The notes below the pieces were generated by a model. That model had not been told where the DNA came from and ran no database searches. It worked only from the letters and a program-made list of their open reading frames with translations. DNA of 64,000 nt from Actinomadura litoris (lineage in GTDB: Bacteria > Actinomycetota > Actinomycetes > Streptosporangiales > Streptosporangiaceae), in NCBI RefSeq assembly GCF_009733595.1, contig NZ_WOFH01000014.1:186001-250000 (forward strand), read 5' to 3'. A program made the position numbers and the translations under genes. The number at the start of each line of letters is the position of its first letter. Within the stretch, counting starts at the first letter, position 1. Positions 7,656 through 15,342 of this stretch are shown piece after piece.

Positions 7656-7972
7656 GCTGTCGCCTCGCGCCGGTGGTCGGCGATGATCGGTAGTTCGACG
7701 ATGACGCCACCGACGGTGCGCGCGTGTTTGTCTGCGCGGTCAGGGGCGTCAAGGTAGGCGCGGACGATGCCGGTGCCGTCCACGACTAGGTGCACCTCTG
7801 ATTCGGCCTCGTCGTCCTCGCTGAGGTCGAACCCGCTGTTGGTCGCGTAGTCGATGGCCAGTTCGGGGAGCGCGTTGCGGACGGCGTCCAGCATTCTGGC
7901 CATGACCTGGTGTGCGTCGTCGTCGGTGATGGCCACAAGCGTCACGGCGACGCGGTGGGTGGTGTCAGGCAT
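7652..7972 (-). CDS. Conserved-looking small alpha/beta protein
   Basis: The 106-residue product starts at the ATG at 7972 (MPDTTHRVAVTLVAITDDDA) and has a beta-alpha-beta pattern (HQVMARMLDAVRNALPELAIDY, ESEVHLVVDGTGIVRAYLDAP, GGVIVELPII). This type of short protein is frequent in actinophage early regions. It overlaps the upstream zinc-finger gene by eight bases and the downstream gene by four. Function unknown. Confidence 0.55.
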   Translation of the reverse strand: MPDTTHRVAVTLVAITDDDAHQVMARMLDAVRNALPELAIDYATNSGFDLSEDDEAESEVHLVVDGTGIVRAYLDAPDRADKHARTVGGVIVELPIIADHRREATA

Positions 7973-8363
7973 GGGGCGTGTCCTCCTTCGGTCCGGGGTC
8001 GGGTATCCACCCGATGCCGTCGCACGCCCCGCAGGGTTCGAGTGCGAGGGCGGCGGCGCGGACACGCACCTCGTGCCAGGTGGCCCGCGCGTTCCCGCTC
8101 TCGGTGCACGTGGCGCCTGGAGGGGCGGCGCAGACCGGGCACGACACCTCCGCCGGGTCGGCAGGCGTCCGGACGGAGGGCGTCCATCCGGCGCATTCGG
8201 CGCAGTTCGGGCAGCGGCGGAGTCGGGTTGCGGCGGCGAGTGGCCGGAGCTTGTGCGCGAGTTCGCGGGGGAGGTCGCTGCTGGTGGCGGTGCAGGGGCG
8301 GCCGGGGTCGGCGAGGCAGGCCGGGCACCGCGCGGCGAGCGGATCGGCTCCAGCTTCAGGCAT
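7965..8363 (-). CDS. Protein with three CPxC zinc-binding modules
   Basis: The 132-residue protein repeats the actinobacterial short zinc-finger motif CPxCxAxPGxxCTxxxxx(H)xxR. One copy is at about 13-45 (CPACLADPGRPCTATS), one at about 74-100 (CPVCAAPPGATCTESGNARATWHEVR), and CPNCAECAG and CGACDG pairs accompany them. Such modules bind one zinc each and occur in phage and mobile-element proteins that contact DNA. It overlaps the DnaQ-like gene downstream of it in the transcript order. A GTG six bases upstream is an alternative start. Confidence 0.6.
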   Translation of the reverse strand: MPEAGADPLAARCPACLADPGRPCTATSSDLPRELAHKLRPLAAATRLRRCPNCAECAGWTPSVRTPADPAEVSCPVCAAPPGATCTESGNARATWHEVRVRAAALALEPCGACDGIGWIPDPGPKEDTPHA

Positions 8364-9051
8364 CAGCACGGCCTTCCTCGGCCGGGCGTGGCCCCTGGTC
8401 GGCGCCGTGGCCGACGTGGACCTTGGCGAGCAGCTCGCGGACGGGCGCCTTGGTCATCGCGTCGTACTGGGCGCGGACCCAACGGACGTCGCCCATAGCG
8501 GTGTGCCGGTCGAACGCGCCCGGGTCGACGCCGAGCGCCCCGGAGAGCAAGTCGGAGTTCCACGGCAGTGCGGTCACGAGGGTCGGCCCCTGGTCGACGA
8601 CGTCGTGCGGCAGGCCCCGCGCGGCGAGTTGGTCGGCGCACTGCCGGAACACCCCGTGTGCCCAGCCGACCGCCATCGCCTCGACGTCGATCAGGTGGTA
8701 GTGCCAGCCGGGCTCCAGCCCGTGGCGGCGCAGCAGGATAGCGATCCGTTCGGTGTCGAAGTTCGGGACGGCGCCCACGATGTGCGGGTGGCCGGACAGG
8801 ATCTCGGCGATCTCGCGGGCTGCCTTCGCCTGTGGTTTCGCGGCCTCGCCGGGGGCGAATCGTGCCCTGTGGTCGCTCAGGAACGGCTCAGGCAGCGCTG
8901 AGCACTTCGCGTAGTCGTGCTGGATGAACATGTGGTGTTCGTGCTCGGTGCCGTCGGGCTCGCGGATGATGGCGGCGAACTCCCAGATGTCGTCGTCTAG
9001 GGACAGGCCGGTGGTCTCGGTGTCCACGAAGGCGATGCGGGACTTGGTCAT
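8356..9051 (-). CDS. DnaQ-family 3'-5' exonuclease
   Basis: The 231-residue protein is a DEDDh exonuclease that removes nucleotides from 3' ends. Exo I is DTETTG at 10-15, Exo II is NFDTERI near 97, and Exo III is HTAMGD near 180 with the histidine of the DEDDh class. The length matches stand-alone DnaQ-like proteins rather than a polymerase fusion. It may proofread for or process phage replication intermediates, or degrade host nucleic acid. Start at 9051 overlaps the DUF433 gene stop (ATGA). Confidence 0.88.
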   Translation of the reverse strand: MTKSRIAFVDTETTGLSLDDDIWEFAAIIREPDGTEHEHHMFIQHDYAKCSALPEPFLSDHRARFAPGEAAKPQAKAAREIAEILSGHPHIVGAVPNFDTERIAILLRRHGLEPGWHYHLIDVEAMAVGWAHGVFRQCADQLAARGLPHDVVDQGPTLVTALPWNSDLLSGALGVDPGAFDRHTAMGDVRWVRAQYDAMTKAPVRELLAKVHVGHGADQGPRPAEEGRADA

Positions 9052-9563
9052 GTTCTCTCCGGTCGTGCGGGCGGGTCGGGGACCTGGTCGTATTCGCCGC
9101 GCGCGATGAGCTGGTGTGCGTTCTTGGCCCACGCGGCGAACCGCCGCCGGATGTAGGGGCGCCCGTTCAGGCCAGCCCACCAGCACGCCAGAAGGACCTC
9201 GGTGCGGGTGACGCCGTAGTCGAGGGCGACGTCCTCGGGTGCGTCGCCGGCGTGGACGCGGTCGGCGATGGCCGCGCAGGAGATGCCCCGGATCATGGGC
9301 TGGCCGGAGCGGACGGCGGGGTCCACGTGGATGACGGGCCTCGGCCAGTCGCAACCCCACGGGGTGGTGGGTGTCGAGGAGTCCCCTTCGAGCATCTCGG
9401 CCGCCGCTCGGAGCGCGGAGGCGAGGTGGGCCATCAGCGCGTCCTCGTCGTCCGTGACGGGTGCGACGCTGTCGAGCGCGCCGTCGTCGACGGTCTCGAC
9501 GGTGAGGAGTTCCTTGATCTCGCCGGAGCCGGCGTCGAGCGTGACGCGGATCTTCGGGCTCAT
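9048..9563 (-). CDS. DUF433-domain protein
   Basis: The 171-residue protein has an N-terminal acidic beta region (MSPKIRVTLDAGSGEIKELL) and a DUF433 domain at about 78-130: HVDPAVRSGQPMIRG, then IADRVHAGDAPEDVALDYGV, then a helix with a W pair. DUF433 is a small helix-turn-helix-like domain found in antitoxins of the VapB-type and in regulators. No toxin partner is adjacent, since the flanking genes are DnaQ and a phage CKLHGG protein, so a DNA-binding or regulatory role is more likely. Confidence 0.75.
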   Translation of the reverse strand: MSPKIRVTLDAGSGEIKELLTVETVDDGALDSVAPVTDDEDALMAHLASALRAAAEMLEGDSSTPTTPWGCDWPRPVIHVDPAVRSGQPMIRGISCAAIADRVHAGDAPEDVALDYGVTRTEVLLACWWAGLNGRPYIRRRFAAWAKNAHQLIARGEYDQVPDPPARPERT

Positions 9564-10237
9564 GCTGCGGCCCCGCTGGTGAGGTTGTCCAGCTCGGTTT
9601 GGAACGCGGCTTGGGTGATCGTCGCTGCGCGCGCTGCGTCCTCGTCTGACAGCTCCAGGCCGACGATGACCTGCTCTACGACCCGCCCGACGAGCGTGAC
9701 GTAGGTGGTGCCGACCTGGCGGAAGACGTCCACGATCGTGGCTGTGGCGCCGGCGTCCAAGGCGGCCTTGGAGACCTGCGCGAGGTGGCGGCGTTCCTGC
9801 TGGTAGAGGACGATCCACGCGTTCGGGGTGGCCTTCTTCTTCACCTCGCGGTCGGCGCCGATGGTCTCCTCGGTGACGCCCCAGACGATCTGGTCCTCCT
9901 CCAGTTCCTGGACGCGGAGCTGGAGGTAGGCGACGGTCGCGGCGGACCGTTGGACCTCTTGGAGGAGGGCGGTGGCGGGGTCGATGTCGAGCGAGCCGCC
10001 GAACCGCTCGGCGGCGATGCGGGCTTTCGCGGTGCGCGCGGCGACGCGTGCGTTCCGGACGGATCCACCGTGGAGTTTGCAGTTCCCTACGCCGGGGCCT
10101 TCGTCGTTGGTGGCGTGGTCGGTTGCCCAGCCGGCCGGGAGGTGGCAGGCGGTCCCGGAGCCGTCCCTCTTGCGGGCGTGGCAGTGGTTCCGGGTGCAGC
10201 CTTCGAGGTCGGGGCCGTCCTCGTTTGGTCTGGCCAT
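9560..10237 (-). CDS. Phage GxGxCKxHGG-family protein, possible small terminase-type factor
   Basis: The 225-residue protein carries C-x4-C-x2-R and GVGNCKLHGG (a conserved cysteine/histidine core at about 35-65), then helices DPATALLQEVQRSAATVAYLQLRVQELEED and a long C-terminal helical region. Proteins of this kind are widespread in actinophages and prophages and often lie near terminase genes, where they are thought to be packaging- or DNA-associated. The chosen ATG at 10237 follows a GGGGGTGACC leader. It overlaps the DUF433 gene by four bases. Confidence 0.6.
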   Translation of the reverse strand: MARPNEDGPDLEGCTRNHCHARKRDGSGTACHLPAGWATDHATNDEGPGVGNCKLHGGSVRNARVAARTAKARIAAERFGGSLDIDPATALLQEVQRSAATVAYLQLRVQELEEDQIVWGVTEETIGADREVKKKATPNAWIVLYQQERRHLAQVSKAALDAGATATIVDVFRQVGTTYVTLVGRVVEQVIVGLELSDEDAARAATITQAAFQTELDNLTSGAAA

Positions 10238-10316
10238 GGTCACCCCCTTGGCCCCCATTGTGCCCTGTACGGCGTACGGAGTGGGGGAGTCGGTGGCAGC
10301 GACCTTTGCGCCTCGG

Positions 10317-10817
10317 CTAGGACTTGTTCAGCTTCTTGATCCGTCGCTGGATCGCGCCCTTCTGCGCGCTCATCTTGTCGAACTGCTCGATGGTCCTGAT
10401 CTCCTCGCCACGCCACGTCGTGTCGATGTCGAGAGCCCAGATGCCATCGAGCGCCTTCTGCCTGATCGCCTCGGAGAAGCGGGTGTTGTTGATGATCTCG
10501 GAGAGCTCTTGCAGCCGGCGGTGCCGGTCCGTCTCCTCGACGAGGAGTTGAAGGGCTGGCTCTCGTTCATTCGGTGGGGCCTCGGCGACGCGTTCGGCGG
10601 CCTCGATCACCTGCTGCTCTTGTTCGGCGAGCTTCTGTTCCATGCTCATCTCGATGCCTCCCGGGAGGGTGAGGGAGGTCATGCGGGCGAAGACGCTGTC
10701 AACGGCGTCCCGGTGTCGCTTGAGGATGAAGATCACGAGGGTGAGTACTGCGAGGGGCCAGGCGAAGGAGCCGATGAGTTTGGCGATGGCCTCGATGAGC
10801 TTGATCCAGTTGTCCAT
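10317..10817 (-). CDS. Membrane-anchored coiled-coil protein
   Basis: The 166-residue protein has one N-terminal membrane helix at about 10-33 (AKLIGSFAWPLAVLTLVIFIL), then a long, strongly charged helical region (EQKLAEQEQQVIEAAERVAEAPPNE) and a C-terminal basic end (RRIKKLNKS). The architecture is that of a single-span anchor with a cytoplasmic coiled coil. Lysogenic conversion or phage-exclusion proteins can look like this, but nothing specific identifies it. About 60-120 bases of non-coding sequence flank it on each side. Confidence 0.6.
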   Translation of the reverse strand: MDNWIKLIEAIAKLIGSFAWPLAVLTLVIFILKRHRDAVDSVFARMTSLTLPGGIEMSMEQKLAEQEQQVIEAAERVAEAPPNEREPALQLLVEETDRHRRLQELSEIINNTRFSEAIRQKALDGIWALDIDTTWRGEEIRTIEQFDKMSAQKGAIQRRIKKLNKS

Positions 10818-10941
10818 CGGGGGGCTGGTCCGTTCGGTTGCTGGTGGGGTTGGACGGGTTGGACGTTGTGGTTGCTGGCGTGGTTCACCGCTTGTTCGGG
10901 GGCGTGCCTACGTCGCGTGGGGTCGGCTCGATGGGGTGAGT

Positions 10942-11247
10942 TCAGCTCGACGGTGGGAGCCAGCGCGGGTCGTAGTCGGCGTGGTCGTCCCAGATCACTG
11001 CGAGGTTCTGGAGGACTAGGGCGTAGCCGAGGGCGATGCCGTCGGTGAACTGGGTGCGGGCTTCGAGGGCTTGGGCGTGTGCGGCTCGTGCTTCGCGGGC
11101 GATGGCGCGTTTGGCGTTGATGTCGCGGAGGGCCTGGGCGGGGGCGGGGGTTGCGGTTTGGGTGAGGCGGTGTTCTTCGTCGTCCAGGCGCGCTTCGGTG
11201 AAGGTGGCGAGGTCCAGGAGGAACGGGGTGGGGTTGAACGTGGTCAT
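10942..11247 (-). CDS. DUF6221-family protein
   Basis: The 101-residue product has the DUF6221 layout: LATFTEARLDDEEH near the N-terminus, a central INAKRAIAREARAAH helix, and a C-terminal DDHADYDPRWLP motif. The family is small, helical and typical of actinobacterial phages and mobile elements; its role is unknown. The gene is in the leftward train and separated from its neighbours by short gaps. Confidence 0.75.
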   Translation of the reverse strand: MTTFNPTPFLLDLATFTEARLDDEEHRLTQTATPAPAQALRDINAKRAIAREARAAHAQALEARTQFTDGIALGYALVLQNLAVIWDDHADYDPRWLPPSS

Positions 11248-11256
11248 GCTGTTGTC

Positions 11257-11439
11257 CTACTCGGCTTCGGTCCAGGGTCCGTGGAGTTGCCAGCCGTTCT
11301 GCTCGGTGGGTTTCTCGGGTTCGCGGTAGACGAGGACGCCGCCGTATTGTTCGGCGGCGGCGCGGGCGAGTTGTTCGGCGTTGGGGCCGGTGATTTGGAA
11401 GAGGATCTCACCGTCCACGCGCGCCGCCCAGGTCTTCAT
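11257..11439 (-). CDS. 60-residue hypothetical protein
   Basis: The ATG at 11439 overlaps the upstream stop. The product (MKTWAARVDGEILFQITGPN, then EQLARAAAEQYGGVLVYREP) has a beta-alpha-beta pattern, and its end WQLHGPW suggests a compact fold. The C-terminal half could form a small ribbon-helix. No family was recognised. Confidence 0.5.
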   Translation of the reverse strand: MKTWAARVDGEILFQITGPNAEQLARAAAEQYGGVLVYREPEKPTEQNGWQLHGPWTEAE

Positions 11440-11654
11440 TGGTCGTCGTCTCCGGCTTCGTCTGCGCCTCGGTGGGGGTCGTCGGGGTGGCGTTCGGCGC
11501 GGAGCATGTACTTCAGGTGGGTCGCCTCGTAGCTGTTGACGATGCTGAGCATCTCGATGTCGGTGAGGTCGTGCTTCTCCTGGAAGTCGATGAGGAGGAC
11601 GCGGAGGTCGGCGAGGGCGCCCCCGACACGCATGGTGCGTTCGTGGAGTTTCAT
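11436..11654 (-). CDS. 72-residue helical hypothetical protein
   Basis: The ATG at 11654 lies in an ATGA overlap with the upstream zinc-finger gene. The product MKLHERTMRVGGALADLRVL continues into IDFQEKHDLTDIEMLSIVNS, giving two to three helices, and ends in an acidic Asp tail. The LTDIEMLSIVNSYEATHLKY stretch resembles phage proteins that bind host factors, but no assignment is possible. Confidence 0.5.
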   Translation of the reverse strand: MKLHERTMRVGGALADLRVLLIDFQEKHDLTDIEMLSIVNSYEATHLKYMLRAERHPDDPHRGADEAGDDDQ

Positions 11655-11890
11655 GGCTGCCACGGTTCCCGTCGGGTTGAGGTGACGTGGGTGGTGGTGA
11701 TGCGGGTGACGCGGTGCTGGTGTCGGGTGAGGCAGGGGTCGCATACGCGGAGTTCGAGTTCGCCGGTTTCGTCGTAGGTGGAGCTGTAGCCGGGGGCGCC
11801 ACGGAACGGTGTGGAGTCGCCGTCCGCGAGGTCGTCGCCGCAGGAGAAGCAGGCCGGGGTGGGCTGCTCCGGTTCGGGGTTGGGGGTCAT
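11651..11890 (-). CDS. 79-residue zinc-finger protein
   Basis: Two cysteine pairs (CFSCGDDLADGD near 20 and CDPCLTRHQHR near 56) form a probable single zinc site separated by an acidic and aromatic loop (GAPGYSSTYDETGELELRV). The start at 11890 gives MTPNPEPEQP, a Pro-rich leader. It ends in an Arg-rich tail. Such small treble-clef-like proteins are common in phage early operons; the role is unknown. Confidence 0.55.
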   Translation of the reverse strand: MTPNPEPEQPTPACFSCGDDLADGDSTPFRGAPGYSSTYDETGELELRVCDPCLTRHQHRVTRITTTHVTSTRREPWQP

Positions 11891-11933
11891 GGCCGCCAGC
11901 CTTCCTGCTGGAGCGCGTGCGTGGCGAGATCCA

Positions 11934-12635
11934 TTACACGCCAGCATCCCTCAGGATTCTCCCGACCGTTGCGATGCCGCGTCCGACCTCCCGCGCGATT
12001 GCAGGATGGGTGCGTCCTTCCCGACGGAGGGCGACGATCCGGGAACGCTCGTCGTCCGAGAGGCGCGTCTGCCGCAGTCCGCGTGAGCGCCGAGCTTCCT
12101 TCTGGCGCCGGTTGCTCCGTTCGTTCTCGCATGTCCGGCAGCGGTGCACCTCACGCCCCTGCTGGTGTACTACCACCAGGTTGTCGCCTTCCTTTGCATG
12201 GCCTCTAGGGCAGTGGGTCTTACGCGGAGGTCGGTAGGCGCGGCCGCGAGCGACCGCGTCTCGCACGTTCTCCACGACCGTTCCCGGATAGAGGTGGGCG
12301 GGATTGACACAGGGCGGGGTGTCACAGTGATGGAGGATCCATATGCCGTCTGGGATTGGCCCGCGCTCGCGTCGCCATGCTTCTCGATGTGCGAGGTGCT
12401 TGCTCTTCCAGCGTCCGTAGCCCTTCGGGTCGGCTTTGCCTGTCCAGAGCCAACATCCGTAGTCGTGCGTCTTCTCGACCTGGCTCCAGAAGTCGTCGAC
12501 GAACCTGGGGGCGATCTCGCGTTCCTCGACCGGGGTGTGGTCGAGCCAGTAGCGATAGCACCGGCTGCACATCCCGCGCGTTAGCTTTCCGCCTGTGCCA
12601 CATCCTGGGGTTGAGCAAATACGGTCCTGGGTCAT
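11934..12635 (-). CDS. HNH endonuclease with C-terminal HTH (homing type)
   Basis: The 233-residue protein begins with a zinc-binding CSTPGCGTGG/CSRC module, continues with the HNH_3-type core (CWLWTGKADPKGYGR near 60, HHCDTPPCVNPAHLYPGTV near 100-120), and ends in a resolvase-like HTH (RLSDDERSRIVALRREGRTH, then IAREVGRGIATVGRIL). The N-terminal and C-terminal modules position the nuclease on DNA. This arrangement is typical of phage homing endonucleases that spread into phage-related genes. Its start overlaps the stop of the initiator-like gene (ATGA). It may be a selfish insertion or a packaging nuclease. Confidence 0.82.
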   Translation of the reverse strand: MTQDRICSTPGCGTGGKLTRGMCSRCYRYWLDHTPVEEREIAPRFVDDFWSQVEKTHDYGCWLWTGKADPKGYGRWKSKHLAHREAWRRERGPIPDGIWILHHCDTPPCVNPAHLYPGTVVENVRDAVARGRAYRPPRKTHCPRGHAKEGDNLVVVHQQGREVHRCRTCENERSNRRQKEARRSRGLRQTRLSDDERSRIVALRREGRTHPAIAREVGRGIATVGRILRDAGV

Positions 12636-13822
12636 GGTGCTCCGGTGATCGTCTGCTCGTGCATCCGCTCGCGCAGATGCTCGGGCGTGTGGTGGGTGTG
12701 CTGGTCGGCTGGTTCAGGTTCCCACCGGCCGGGGAGGGCGGGGGGTCGTTTGGCAAGGCGGGCGGCTTCGGACTCGGCGGCGATCTGGGCGAGGTGCTTC
12801 CTCGCGGCGGCGATGGTTTGGGCGACGGAGGGGCGGGGCCCGTCATGTTCGGGTTGCCGGTCGGGCGTGGCGGCGGCGAGCGCTTCGGCGACCGAGCGGC
12901 TGTCGGGCAGCGCGGGCCCGGTCGGGGTGCGGTCGTCGTACGGGTCGTCGTCGTCGTCCGGCGCGGTCGTGGTGGCGGTCGAGTGGAGCTGGACGGCCTC
13001 GACGATGTCGAGCAGATCGGTTTTGGGTGACCCGTCGGGGTGGACGGTCATCGACTCCATGTACTTCACGAGGTCCACGACTCGCGTGCCCGCGCGCCCC
13101 CGCACGACCTCGATCACGGCGGCGGCTTCCTCGTCGGTCAGTCCGTAGCGCTCGTGAAGCCAGCGGGTGCCTTGCCGGTCTCGCGCGCGCGTCGACTGAC
13201 TGATCGGTGTATCTGGTCGGTGGACCTGATCGGTGGGCGGACATGCTGCATGTCCGGTTGAGGCGTCAGGATGTCCGGTTGAGGTTCGCGTTTTGTCCGG
13301 TTGAGAATCCTCATCCGGACACTCATAGGTGTCCGGATGAGGCGCGGTCTCAACCGGACGTTCTTGGGTGTCCGCTTGAGACGGTTCGGCGGGCAGCGCT
13401 TCGGCCGCCATCTCGGGAAGTTCGCAGTCTCCCCACGCGGGCGCCAGGATCTCGGCGAGCCGCGCGAACACTGCGGCCGGGAACGTGGCGATGTAGACGC
13501 TGGCGCGGGTCGTGCCGTCGCCGTTGCGGCCGCCGCGCTGCACGCACATCAGCCAACCGCCGGCGATCGCCTGGTCGAGATGCCTGCGCAGCGTCCGCTC
13601 CGTACCGCCCCGCGCGAGGACGAACCGGTGATACCCGGGGCGGCCCTGGGTGCCGTCGGGGTTCATGTACAGCGCGAGGACGCACAGGGTGTACCGGACC
13701 TTCTCGGGCAGGTCGAGGCCAGCGATGTGCAGTGCCTTCTGCCAGATGAAGACTCCCCGGGCGCCGAGCAGCGCGGCCGGTACGGGTTCCGGCGCCGGAG
13801 CGGCACGCGGACTTTCGGGCAT
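12632..13822 (-). CDS. Replication-initiator-like protein 1 with winged-helix N-terminus
   Basis: The 396-residue protein opens with a winged-helix domain (about 25-125: FIWQKALHIAGLDLPEKVRY, then RTLRRHLDQAIAGGWL) of the type in phage replisome organisers. The middle (about 145-195) is disordered, and a small helical domain at about 245-300 has ERYGLTDEEAA and VDLVKYMESM. The C-terminus is charged and coiled. A related layout is in the gene at 36231. The disordered middle is coded by a DNA repeat cluster at 13251-13380. It follows a stop-free gap from the regulator gene to the right and is the first gene of the leftward train ending at 5382. Confidence 0.62.
   Translation of the reverse strand: MPESPRAAPAPEPVPAALLGARGVFIWQKALHIAGLDLPEKVRYTLCVLALYMNPDGTQGRPGYHRFVLARGGTERTLRRHLDQAIAGGWLMCVQRGGRNGDGTTRASVYIATFPAAVFARLAEILAPAWGDCELPEMAAEALPAEPSQADTQERPVETAPHPDTYECPDEDSQPDKTRTSTGHPDASTGHAACPPTDQVHRPDTPISQSTRARDRQGTRWLHERYGLTDEEAAAVIEVVRGRAGTRVVDLVKYMESMTVHPDGSPKTDLLDIVEAVQLHSTATTTAPDDDDDPYDDRTPTGPALPDSRSVAEALAAATPDRQPEHDGPRPSVAQTIAAARKHLAQIAAESEAARLAKRPPALPGRWEPEPADQHTHHTPEHLRERMHEQTITGAP
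13251..13380. repeat. Seven iteron-like 12-mers TGTCCGGTTGAG inside the initiator-like gene
   Basis: The 12-mer TGTCCGG(T/A)TGAG, allowing one mismatch, occurs at 13251, 13272, 13294, 13330 and 13369 on the plus strand and inverted at 13310 and 13349. Start-to-start spacing is 16-22 bases, near two helical turns. The block encodes the disordered middle of the protein. Iterons inside the initiator gene are the arrangement of the phage lambda O gene. Confidence 0.75.
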
Positions 13823-13947
13823 GCGAGGGACTCCCCAGGTCGAGGCAGGGGTGGGGGAAGCGACGACCCGGGGAGCGGGCGTCGGATGGGACGGGCCTAC
13901 GGGGGCCGGAGGATCAGGCGGGAGCGCCGCCGTCGGGCAACGGCATG

Positions 13948-14352
13948 TCAGGCGTCGGAGTCGGTTTCCGCCGCGCGCTCTTCCTCAGCGATCTCGGCGC
14001 CGGCCTTGATGAGGCGGGGCCGGTGGATCATCGTGTTGGTCGGCCGCTTGGCCTTGCCGGCGAGGCAGGGACCGCTCTCCACTTTGCAGCTGGGGCACGG
14101 CAGGGTCAGCGCACGCGCGCGGATGCGGGCCTTGCGCTCTTCCCAGGCGGCGTCGGCGCGGTCGATGAGTTCCTGCGGCGGTCGTTCCGGGAGTTCCGCG
14201 CCGGGGCGGCGCATGAAGTAGGCCCAGAGCGCCTCGACGAGCTGGCTGCGGGTCGTGCCCATGGCCTCGGCGATGAGTTCGCCGGGCTCCCAGTTGTCGT
14301 CCGAGAGGGTGACGGACCGGTGTTGGCGACCGGGTTGGGGCTGTCTGGGCAC
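13948..14352 (-). CDS. Zinc-containing small DNA-binding regulator
   Basis: I start at the GTG at 14352, since longer in-frame starts read through the palindromic operators. The 134-residue product has a ribbon-helix-helix-like N-terminus (RSVTLSDDNWEPGELIAEAM, then TTRSQLVEALWAYFMRRP) and a C-terminal zinc motif (CPSCKVESGPCLAGKAKR) followed by a basic tail. Divergent position to the DUF4097 gene and adjacency to two perfect 16-base palindromes suggest that it is the local repressor or activator of the transfer block. Function beyond DNA binding is inferred. Confidence 0.55.
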   Translation of the reverse strand: MPRQPQPGRQHRSVTLSDDNWEPGELIAEAMGTTRSQLVEALWAYFMRRPGAELPERPPQELIDRADAAWEERKARIRARALTLPCPSCKVESGPCLAGKAKRPTNTMIHRPRLIKAGAEIAEEERAAETDSDA

Positions 14353-14367
14353 GAACCGGAGTTTCTC

Positions 14368-14453
14368 AGGTCCACGTGTGCTTATCAACGCGCTGCCTTT
14401 CCGTGCGGTGAGTTGAGGTCCACGTGGACCTAAGTTAAGGTCCACGTGGACCT
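14368..14453. promoter_or_regulatory. Tandem palindromic operators AGGTCCACGTGGACCT
   Basis: Two identical perfect palindromes lie at 14416-14431 and 14438-14453, 22 bases apart (two helical turns). A truncated third copy (AGGTCCACGTG) lies at 14368-14378. They fill the gap between the divergent regulator gene and the DUF4097 gene, with AGGGAG at 14474 as the downstream ribosome site. They are likely operators for a dimeric regulator controlling both directions. Confidence 0.75.
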
Positions 14454-14485
14454 AATCGCAACCCCGACATGCCAAGGGAGATCAG

Positions 14486-15292
14486 ATGCCCCGCACCCTC
14501 GTTGCCGCCGCCCCCGGCCCGGCGCGTCTCGACATCACCGTCCCTTTCGGACACGTCAAGATCGCCGCCGCGCCCGGCTGCGCCACCGCCACCCTGACCC
14601 TGACCGCGACCACCACCGACCCCGCGCTCGCCGACCTCATCGACCGCGCCACCCTCCACACCACCGACCACGGCCTCGTCGTCGCCGTCCCCAAACTCCC
14701 CGGCACCGCCACCATCCGCACCAACGGCAACTTCGGCATCCAGGTCCAGGCCAACCACGGCAGCGGCACCTTCATCGCGGGCGACTACCACGGCGCGAAC
14801 GTCATCAACGGCCAGCACATCCAGCCCGGGGCCCCGCCCCGCGCGGTATCCGGGGACATCGAGGTCGTCGCGCTCGTACCGCCCGGCAGCGACATCGAGG
14901 TCGACGGGAACGCCGCCGACCTGAGCGCCAAGGGCCGCCTCGGCTCTGTCACCGCCCACGCCAGTTCGGGGGACGTGGACGTGGACACCGCCGACACCCT
15001 GACCGTCCGCACGACGTCTGGTGACGTCCATGGCGCCGAGGTCACCGGCCGGACCGACATCACCACCACCGCCGGCGACATCAGCATCGCTAGGTTCGGC
15101 GGCACGGGCGACTTCGTCACATCCTCGGGAGACGTCACCGTCGCCGCGATTCAGCGGGGTAACGTCCGCGCCCGCACCTCAACCGGGGACATCCGCGTCA
15201 CTGCCGCGCCTGGTATCGCCGAGGGGTTGACGGTCTGGGCCCGGAGCAGCGTGGGGTGTATCCGCGTTCCGGACGGGGCGGCTGCGGGCTGA
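14486..15292 (+). CDS. DUF4097 beta-helix protein
   Basis: The 268-residue product is a DUF4097-type parallel beta structure: short repeated strands such as SGDVDVDTADTLTVRTTSGD, TTAGDISIARFGGTGDFV and TSSGDVTVAAI, with S-G-D turns spaced about 20 residues. There is no signal peptide or membrane segment, so it is predicted to stay in the cytoplasm. It is the first gene of the rightward block and lies directly behind the tandem operators, with an AAGGGAGATC ribosome site. Its role is unknown; similar proteins accompany transfer modules and regulators in actinobacteria. Confidence 0.78.
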   Translation: MPRTLVAAAPGPARLDITVPFGHVKIAAAPGCATATLTLTATTTDPALADLIDRATLHTTDHGLVVAVPKLPGTATIRTNGNFGIQVQANHGSGTFIAGDYHGANVINGQHIQPGAPPRAVSGDIEVVALVPPGSDIEVDGNAADLSAKGRLGSVTAHASSGDVDVDTADTLTVRTTSGDVHGAEVTGRTDITTTAGDISIARFGGTGDFVTSSGDVTVAAIQRGNVRARTSTGDIRVTAAPGIAEGLTVWARSSVGCIRVPDGAAAG

Positions 15293-15342
15293 CCTAGGCG
15301 TTCTGCGTTTTCTCACGTCGTTGCGGATTTCTTGGAGGACTT

